NCBI RefSeq assembly: GCF_035978755.1 | Contig: NZ_CP108414.1 | Coordinates: forward strand, 7,750,001 to 7,814,000 | Origin: Streptomyces sp. NBC_01298 | GTDB lineage: Bacteria > Actinomycetota > Actinomycetes > Streptomycetales > Streptomycetaceae | DNA length: 64,000 bases | Direction of reading: 5' to 3' | Shown here: piece by piece, positions 56,858 through 64,000 of the stretch | Numbering within the stretch: position 1 is the stretch's first letter | Layout: each line of letters opens with the position of its first letter | Notes under the pieces: generated by a model | Seen by the model: the letters and a program-made list of their open reading frames with translations, nothing else | Database searches by the model: none | What the model was told of the DNA's origin: nothing | Position numbers and translations under genes: made by a program

Positions 56858-57613
56858 GTGATTCTCTTCCTGCTCCCCGCGGGAGACTACGACCCCACCG
56901 AGGCGGCGGTGCCCTGGGCCGCCCTGCGGAAGGCCGGCTTCGAGGTGCGGTTCGCGACCCCGGGCGGCAAGGCCGCGTACGCCGACCCCCGGCTCACGGA
57001 CCTCGGCTTCTCCTGGCTGTCGCCCTGGCTGATGACCCGCCGCGCCGAGCTCGCCGCCTACCGGGACCTCACCGAGGACCCCCATTTCCTCGCCCCCTCC
57101 CCGTACGAGGAGGTGGACCCGGCCGACGTCACGGGCCTGTTCGTCCCCGGCGGCCACGCCCCGGGCATGCGCACCCTGCTCGAGGACGCCACCGCCCAGC
57201 ACCTGTTCGCCCGGGTCTTCACCCAGGGGCTGCCGATGGGGGCCGTCTGCCACGGAGTGCTCCTCGCCGCCCGGGCCAAGGATCCCGCCACCGGGCGCTC
57301 GGTCCTCCACGGCCGGCGGACGACGGCCTTGACGTCCCTGCTGGAGCTGACCGGGTGGAACCTCACCCGGTTCTGGCTGGGGCGCTACTACCGGACCTAC
57401 CGCACCACCGTGCAGCAGGAGGTCACCGCGGCGCTCGCCGATCCGGCCCACTTCCTCACCGGCCCGCCGCTGCCCCTCCGCGACACCGCCGCCCGGCCCG
57501 GACGCGGCTTCACCGTCAAGGACGGCAACTACGTCTCCGCGCGGTGGCCAGGCGACTGCCATCGCCTGGCGGCCGAGTACCTGGCCCTGGTCCGTACCCA
57601 TGTCATGTCATGA
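56858..57613 (+). CDS. DJ-1/PfpI-family protein (type 1 glutamine amidotransferase-like)
   Basis: A 251-aa cytosolic protein. The nucleophile elbow is [13 protein letters not shown] (C131 followed by His), and [26 protein letters not shown] is the conserved glycine-rich turn. These proteins include chaperone/deglycase and protease-like members; the substrate is unknown. GTG at 56858 with AGAGGAG seven bases upstream. A strong hairpin lies in its leader. The stop is 28 bp before the start of the secreted hydrolase, so the two may be co-transcribed. Confidence 0.9.
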   Translation: MILFLLPAGDYDPTEAAVPWAALRKAGFEVRFATPGGKAAYADPRLTDLGFSWLSPWLMTRRAELAAYRDLTEDPHFLAPSPYEEVDPADVTGLFVPGGHAPGMRTLLEDATAQHLFARVFTQGLPMGAVCHGVLLAARAKDPATGRSVLHGRRTTALTSLLELTGWNLTRFWLGRYYRTYRTTVQQEVTAALADPAHFLTGPPLPLRDTAARPGRGFTVKDGNYVSARWPGDCHRLAAEYLALVRTHVMS

Positions 57614-57641
57614 ACGCACTGTGAAGGAGAAGGAGAAAGGG

Positions 57642-59780
57642 ATGGGGATGAACCGTCGAAGAGCCCCCGGGCGAAGCCGGTACTTGTTAGCCGGCCTGGT
57701 CCTCGCACTGGTCACCCTGCTGCTCGGCCCCCCGGCCGTCGGCGCGGCGGCGGGCCCGCAGTGGTGGGAGCCCGTGGCGCGCCCGGCCCCGGACTCGCAG
57801 GTCAACGTCACCGGGGAGCCGTTCACCGGCACCGACGCCCAGGGCCGGGTCCGCGGATACGTCGACGGGCACGTCCACCTGATGTCCGACGAGGCCTTCG
57901 GCGGACGGCTGGTCTGCGGAAAGACCTTCTCCGCGGCGGGGGTGGCGGACGCCCTCAGGGACTGTCCCGAGCACTACCCGAACGGTGTCCTCGCCCTCTT
58001 CGACATGATCACCAAGGGTGGTGACGGCCGGCACGACCCGACCGGCTGGCCGACGTTCCGCGACTGGCCGGCCCACGACTCCGCCACCCACCAGCAGACC
58101 TACTACGCCTGGGTGGAGCGGGCGTGGCGGGGCGGCCAGCGGATCCTGGTGAACGACATGGTCACCAACGGGGTCATCTGCTCGATGCACTTCTTCAAGG
58201 ACCGCGGCTGTGACGAGATGACCGCGATCAGGCTCCAGATCCAGAAGACGTACGAACTCCAGAACCACGTGGACACGATGTACGGCGGCCCCGGCAAGGG
58301 CTGGTTCCGGGTGGTCACCGAGCCCGACCAGGCCCGCAAGGTCATCCAGGAGGGCAAACTGGCCGTCGTCCTCGGGGTGGAGACCTCCGAACCGTTCGGC
58401 TGCAAACAGGTACTGGACGGCGCCCGCTGCACCATGGCCGACATCGACCGCGGCCTCGACGAACTGCACGCTCTGGGCGTGCGCAGCATGTTCCTGTGCC
58501 ACAAGTTCGACAACGCCCTGTGCGGCGTCCGGTTCGACTCGGGCACCCAGGGCATGGCCATCAACGCCGGCCAGTTCCTGTCGACGGGCACCTTCTGGAG
58601 CACGGAGCCCTGCCCCGGCGCCGAGCACGACAACCCGATCGGCTTCGGACTGGCCGCCGAGGGCCATGCGGAGGCGGGGGCCGCCGTGAAGGCCTCGGAC
58701 CCCGGCACCTCCGAAGCGCAGGCGCAGGCCGAGGCCGAGGCCGAGGCCCGGATTCGGGAATCTCTGCCGGAAGGCGTCGAACTTCCCCAGTACGAAGCCT
58801 CCTTGCAGGCCGCACAGTGCAACCGCCGGGGCCTGACCGCGCTGGGCGAGTACGCGGTACTGGGCATGACCAAGCGCAACATGATGCTGGAAATCGACCA
58901 CATGAGTGTCAAGGCGGCCAACCGGGCGCTGCGCGTGCTCGAAGCCGAACGCTACTCCGGCGTGCTCTCCACCCACGGCTGGATGGACGACAACTGGACC
59001 GAGCGGGTCTACCGCCTGGGCGGCTTCATCACGGGCCACATGTACGAGGCGCCCGCGTTCACCGCCGAGGCGCGCAGGCATGCCGCGCTGCGCGCCGAGT
59101 ACGGCGCCGGGTACGGGATCGGCACCGACATGAACGGCTTCGCCTGGCTCCCCGGCCCCCGGGCCGCGGCCGGGAACCCCGTCCGCTACCCCTTCCGCAG
59201 CCCCGACGGCGGCTCGGTCCTCGACCGGCAGGTCACCGGCTCGCGCGTCTGGGACGTCAACACCGACGGCGGCGGCACCCATTACGGCCTCGTACCCGAC
59301 TGGATCGAGGACATCCGGGTCACCGGCGGCCAGGACGTGGTGGACGAGCTCATGCGGGGAGCCGAGGGCTACCTGCGCACCTGGGAGGGAGCCGGTCGCC
59401 ACACCACCCCGTACGTACCGCTGGTCCGCGGCCACCGACCCCACGCCGGGCACGTGGCGTCCTCGCGCTCCCTGCCCTCCGGGTTCACCCACGAAGGGGT
59501 CTGGAAGGTGCTGAGGGACCCCGCGCCCGGCACCGTCCGCCTCTACGAGTGCAAGGTGGCGAACCACTCGCTGCTGACCGCCGACCCGGGGTGCGAGGGC
59601 CAACAGCCCCTCGGCGCGGTCGGATACGTGTACACCAGGGCGGTGCCGGGCTCGGTGCCCCTCTACCGGTGTTACGCCCCCTCCGTGTTCGACCACTTCG
59701 TCTCCAACAGGGCCGACTGCGAGGGGCCTTATACGAAGGAGGGCCTGCTCGGCCACGTCATGCCCGTGGCCGCGTCGTAG
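57642..59780 (+). CDS. Secreted metal-dependent hydrolase (dipeptidase/amidohydrolase-like) with C-terminal DUF5648-like domain
   Basis: A 712-aa exported protein. Signal peptide: [20 protein letters not shown] through [10 protein letters not shown]. The TIM-barrel part has a first metal motif [12 protein letters not shown], then [41 protein letters not shown] and [14 protein letters not shown], recalling membrane-dipeptidase/amidohydrolase metal sites. A charged Ala/Glu-rich insert ([18 protein letters not shown]) splits the barrel. The last about 110 residues ([20 protein letters not shown] plus [10 protein letters not shown]) resemble DUF5648 repeats found at the end of secreted enzymes. 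ATG 57642 follows AAGGAGAAAGG; ATG 57648 is an alternative. The substrate is unknown. Confidence 0.82.
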   Translation: MGMNRRRAPGRSRYLLAGLVLALVTLLLGPPAVGAAAGPQWWEPVARPAPDSQVNVTGEPFTGTDAQGRVRGYVDGHVHLMSDEAFGGRLVCGKTFSAAGVADALRDCPEHYPNGVLALFDMITKGGDGRHDPTGWPTFRDWPAHDSATHQQTYYAWVERAWRGGQRILVNDMVTNGVICSMHFFKDRGCDEMTAIRLQIQKTYELQNHVDTMYGGPGKGWFRVVTEPDQARKVIQEGKLAVVLGVETSEPFGCKQVLDGARCTMADIDRGLDELHALGVRSMFLCHKFDNALCGVRFDSGTQGMAINAGQFLSTGTFWSTEPCPGAEHDNPIGFGLAAEGHAEAGAAVKASDPGTSEAQAQAEAEAEARIRESLPEGVELPQYEASLQAAQCNRRGLTALGEYAVLGMTKRNMMLEIDHMSVKAANRALRVLEAERYSGVLSTHGWMDDNWTERVYRLGGFITGHMYEAPAFTAEARRHAALRAEYGAGYGIGTDMNGFAWLPGPRAAAGNPVRYPFRSPDGGSVLDRQVTGSRVWDVNTDGGGTHYGLVPDWIEDIRVTGGQDVVDELMRGAEGYLRTWEGAGRHTTPYVPLVRGHRPHAGHVASSRSLPSGFTHEGVWKVLRDPAPGTVRLYECKVANHSLLTADPGCEGQQPLGAVGYVYTRAVPGSVPLYRCYAPSVFDHFVSNRADCEGPYTKEGLLGHVMPVAAS

Positions 59781-59831
59781 CGGCGTACACAAGGAGCGTC
59801 CGTCACGGTCCTGCCGCGCGATGATCTGCCG

Positions 59832-59871
59832 ATGGTGCCTGGCCTGGGGAAAACGCCAGGTCAGGCACCAT
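59832..59871. terminator. Bidirectional terminator between the secreted hydrolase and the convergent ALDH
   Basis: A 16-bp stem with one mismatch and an 8-base loop, followed by TTT on the plus strand, lies between the two stops (59780 and 59883) and can serve both genes. Confidence 0.82.
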
Positions 59872-59882
59872 TTCTCGTGCCT

Positions 59883-61406
<1,524 letters not shown>

Positions 61407-61461
61407 GGAAGGTCTCCCCTTGCCGGGCGCCGGCCGCCATCGGCCGGTGCTCGCCGTGAGG

Positions 61462-62856
61462 CTAGGGGCGGGCAGGTTGCCGGTACGTTGCACGGCCGCG
61501 CGGTGAACGGCCCGCGGGCGGCGGTGCGGTGGGGGCCGTGGCGCTCCCCGCCGGGGTGTCGCGGCGCCGCGCCGGTGATCCGGGGACCGGGACGTGCGCC
61601 GGTGGCGTCCCGAGTTCCGCGTCGATGGCCCGTACGCGGGCCAGCGCGGCCGTCCGGCCGGCAGGCGGGAGGACGGCCGCCAGGGCCCGCCAGACTTCGG
61701 CGTCCTCCGTGCCCCACGGGCCGCACACCCAGTCCGTCAGCAGCCCGGGGTCGGCCCGCGCGATCACCGCGGCCCGCGCCTGCTCCTCGATGCGGCGCCG
61801 GAGCCGGACGATGCCGGGCGCCGTCGAGGCGGGCAGGAGCGGGCCCGGGTAGCCGGCCAGGGCCGCCGAGACGGCGCCGGAGGCCAGGTGGCGGGTGACG
61901 GCGGTGAAGTCGGCCTCCAGCGGGGCCGCCGTGCGGTACGGGCGGGAGAGCGGGGCCCGGGGGCCCAACAGGCCGCGCAGCCGTGACATTTCGGCGCGCA
62001 GGGTGACCGGTGACACCGACTCGTCCTCGTACAGGGCGATCGCCAGTTCCTCCCCCGACAGCCCCTCGGGGTGGTGCGCGAGCAGCGCCATGATCTCGCT
62101 GTGCCGCCGCCCGAGCCGGAGCTCACGGCCCCCTCCGGTCAGCAGCGCCTCCTCACGGCCCAGTGCCGTGAGGCAGTCCCCGGGTGCCCCGGGCCGCGGA
62201 TCCAGCAGGGCGAGCCGGGCCTCCGCCGCGCACGCCACCGCACGCACGAAGGCCAGGGAGTGCGGATGGGCCAGCCAGTCGCCACCGGTGACGTCGACGG
62301 CGCCGAGCAGCCTTCCGGTGTGCGGATCGCGGACCGGAGCCGCCGCACAGGTCCACGGGTGCACCCGACGGCTGAAGTGCTCGGCGCCGAAGACCTGGAC
62401 CGGCTCCCCGACCGCCACCGCCGTGCCGGGGGCGTTGGTGCCCATCGCCGTCTCCGCCCAGCGGGCCCCCGGCACGAAGCCGAGGCCCTCCGCACGCCGC
62501 ATCGTGGCGGGTTCGCCCTCCACCCAGAGCAGGCTGCCCCGGGCGTCGCACACCGCCAGCAGGTGGGCCCCGTCCGAGGCGAAGGCGCCCACCAGGTCCC
62601 GGAACAGCGGCAGCACCCGGGCCAGCGGATGCTGCTCCCGGTACGACCGCAGTTCCGCCCCGGCCAGCTCCAGACGGGGCGTGCACTCCGGGCTGACCCG
62701 GGCCCGGGCGCAGCGGCGCCAGGACCTCGCGATGACCGCCCGCACCGGGGCCTCGAGCCGCCCGTCCCGGGTGAACGCGGCGTGCGCCGCCCGTAGTTCC
62801 CGCGTCCGCTCGGCGGGGTCGGCCCCGCCCGGCAGAGCCACCGAAGGATCGTCCAT
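61462..62856 (-). CDS. GAF-domain transcriptional regulator (AcoR-like N-terminus, no sigma-54 domain)
   Basis: A 464-aa regulator. The N-terminal half follows AcoR-type sensors: [56 protein letters not shown] and [32 protein letters not shown]. After it there is no AAA+ sigma-54 domain but a winged-helix-like part, [47 protein letters not shown], and a Pro-rich tail. This is the actinobacterial version, working with ordinary sigma factors. ATG 62856 follows GAGAGGG. It presumably activates the aldehyde dehydrogenase next to it. Confidence 0.88.
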   Translation of the reverse strand: MDDPSVALPGGADPAERTRELRAAHAAFTRDGRLEAPVRAVIARSWRRCARARVSPECTPRLELAGAELRSYREQHPLARVLPLFRDLVGAFASDGAHLLAVCDARGSLLWVEGEPATMRRAEGLGFVPGARWAETAMGTNAPGTAVAVGEPVQVFGAEHFSRRVHPWTCAAAPVRDPHTGRLLGAVDVTGGDWLAHPHSLAFVRAVACAAEARLALLDPRPGAPGDCLTALGREEALLTGGGRELRLGRRHSEIMALLAHHPEGLSGEELAIALYEDESVSPVTLRAEMSRLRGLLGPRAPLSRPYRTAAPLEADFTAVTRHLASGAVSAALAGYPGPLLPASTAPGIVRLRRRIEEQARAAVIARADPGLLTDWVCGPWGTEDAEVWRALAAVLPPAGRTAALARVRAIDAELGTPPAHVPVPGSPARRRDTPAGSATAPTAPPPAGRSPRGRATYRQPARP

Positions 62857-62991
62857 GTCGCCCTCTCGCGGTGCCTTGGTACCCGGAGCGCCCCATCGTC
62901 GTACCGGCCCGCCGCCCCGGCAAGCGGTGCGTCGGCCAGTGCGGGACGAACTCGGCCGGTCCCGATCGGTGCGAGCCCCGGGGAGGCCGCG

Positions 62992-64000
62992 CTAGGCCGT
63001 CTCCTCCGGGTCCAGCGCCGCCAGCGCGGCCGCGGGGTCCGGGGACGGTGGGCCCGCCGGGAGCCAGTGGTCCGCCGCGCAGCGGTACGGCCACCAGCGG
63101 CCGTCGCGGCCCAGGCGGAGCTGGCGGTCGCCGCCCGGTTCGGTCCAGCGGGACCGGATCCGGCGCAGCACCGGGGCGTCGACGTCGGGGCCGGCGTCCG
63201 CGGTGGCTTCCGCGGTGGCTTCCGCCCCGTCGGGCCATGCCGACGCCAGCGCGGCCCTGGCCCGGGCGAGCGACGCCCGGTCCGGGGTCCAGTCCTCCTC
63301 CAGTACCGCGACGGCCTGTGCCCCGCCGAAGCCCCAGGCGAGTACGGCCCGGTCCATGGCGGCCCGGTCCCTGTCGGAAGCCGCCGACAGGCGGGAGCGG
63401 ACCCGAAGGTCGTGAGCCTGCGCCGTGAGCCGTACGGCGTCCTGCGCGAGCGTGGGACCGGGCCGCGGGGCGCGCTCCGCGTGGGCCGGAGCGAGCGCCT
63501 CCGCGAGCAGCCCGTACGCCTGCGTCGCGGCCGCCTGCGCCAGGAACTCCACCCCGTCCACATCCAGGCCCGGCGGCTCCGTCCCCGACTCCGTGTCCAG
63601 CGTCGGAGGCTGGCCCGGCGCGTCCGGCAGCCGCGCGGGCGGGGGCAGCGGGGGCAGGGCGGAAGCCGCCGCGTAGACCTCGGAGGCGGGGACACCGGCG
63701 TCGGGCGCGGAGCCGGGGGATCCCGCGCCCGCTTCCGCGCCCGCTTCCGCGCCCGCTTCCGCTTCCGCCGTGCTGCGCTCCTCCAGCTCGGCCACCAGGC
63801 CGGCCTCCGCCCGCCCGCGGAGCAGCAGCAGCACGAAGGGGTCCTCGTCCAGCAGCCGCGCCACCTGGTAGCAGAGCGCCGCCGTGTGCGGGCAGTGGTC
63901 CCACTCCTCGCAGTCGCAGCGCGGGTCGAGGTCCCCTATCCCGGGCAACAGGTCCACCCCGGCCGCCGCCGCGTCCTCCGCCAGCTCCGGCGGAACCTCC
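62992..64000 (-). CDS. SWIM zinc-finger protein (partial; N-terminus off the window)
   Basis: At least 335 residues, open to the right edge. A SWIM finger is seen near the visible start: CDCEEWDHCPHTAALCYQVA (CxC...CxH). Such fingers occur in proteins paired with SNF2-type helicases. The rest is Ala/Pro-rich with a low-complexity EAGAEAGAEAGAG stretch encoded by four 12-bp repeats (63725-63772), then helical sequence ending RWWPYRCAADHWLPAGPP. The start codon lies outside the window; GTG 63957 is only the first internal candidate. The SNF2 partner may lie beyond the edge. Confidence 0.82.
   Translation of the reverse strand, partial: EVPPELAEDAAAAGVDLLPGIGDLDPRCDCEEWDHCPHTAALCYQVARLLDEDPFVLLLLRGRAEAGLVAELEERSTAEAEAGAEAGAEAGAGSPGSAPDAGVPASEVYAAASALPPLPPPARLPDAPGQPPTLDTESGTEPPGLDVDGVEFLAQAAATQAYGLLAEALAPAHAERAPRPGPTLAQDAVRLTAQAHDLRVRSRLSAASDRDRAAMDRAVLAWGFGGAQAVAVLEEDWTPDRASLARARAALASAWPDGAEATAEATADAGPDVDAPVLRRIRSRWTEPGGDRQLRLGRDGRWWPYRCAADHWLPAGPPSPDPAAALAALDPEETA
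63725..63772 (-). repeat. Four 12-bp tandem repeats in the SWIM protein
   Basis: Units of GCGCCCGCTTCC (plus strand) repeat four times and encode the EAGA run. Copy-number changes would stay in frame. Confidence 0.85.

Overview
The window is about 64 kb of very GC-rich DNA with dense genes, many GTG and TTG starts, many ATGA/GTGA stop-start overlaps and the codon bias of a high-GC actinomycete. The gene families (initiator tRNA with encoded CCA, MatB-type deacetylase/glycosyltransferase, DUF2254, DUF2199, DtxR/DmdR-type iron box, B12 riboswitch on metE) point to Streptomyces or a very close relative. It looks chromosomal. There is no CRISPR array, prophage or large biosynthetic gene cluster; the only mobile DNA recognised is one small MITE-like element.

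Layout. 0-10.7 kb: a partial DUF1269 gene, cobalamin-riboswitch-controlled metE, two NCS2 purine/nucleobase permeases flanking an XRE-type regulator, a DUF2254 membrane protein and two His-rich small membrane proteins. 10.7-15.4 kb: an iron-box promoter reading into a 22-codon leader ORF and a membrane protein, then an ABC-2 drug/peptide-type exporter divergent from a NarL-type two-component system. 15.4-21.6 kb: a 5'-truncated response regulator, a GH16-like lipoprotein, and a three-gene cell-surface polysaccharide operon (Pro-rich membrane protein, MatB-like NodB+GT2 protein, acyltransferase). 21.6-30.8 kb: a patchwork with several decayed genes, a 161-bp palindromic MITE with a CTAG duplication abutting an FKBP gene, an ABC exporter, a double-TOBE molbindin, HxlR and MarR regulators and the initiator tRNA.

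31-38 kb: a secreted CAP protein, a small exported protein and a tight extracytoplasmic thiol-redox operon: thioredoxin-like lipoprotein, TlpA-like protein, CcdA, a DsbD-alpha-like lipoprotein, and an OmpR/HAMP-kinase pair. Together these carry the three DsbD modules as separate proteins.

38-56.6 kb: a divergent catabolic island. The left arm (minus strand) has a small protein of unknown function, a NuoF-like flavoprotein, a 63-aa ferredoxin, an ADP-forming acyl-CoA synthetase, two tandem acyl-CoA dehydrogenases and a 3-hydroxyacyl-CoA dehydrogenase, with a TetR regulator beyond. The right arm (plus strand) has a Rieske oxygenase with a Glu bridging residue as in carnitine/betaine-type enzymes, a complete polyamine-type ABC importer, a flavin amine oxidase and an aminoaldehyde-type dehydrogenase. 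CTGACC..GGTCAG palindromes recur at the central divergent promoter, between potA and the amine oxidase, and at the start of an AraC regulator that bounds the island, suggesting one regulon. Inferred logic: import an N-methylated or polyamine substrate, oxidise it (Rieske with NuoF/ferredoxin as possible electron supply, amine oxidase, aldehyde dehydrogenase), then activate and beta-oxidise the acid. The substrate is not known from sequence.

56.6-64 kb: a DJ-1/PfpI protein whose leader carries a perfect 17-bp hairpin, a secreted metallo-hydrolase with a C-terminal DUF5648-like region, an acetaldehyde-type ALDH with its GAF-domain activator, and a partial SWIM zinc-finger protein.
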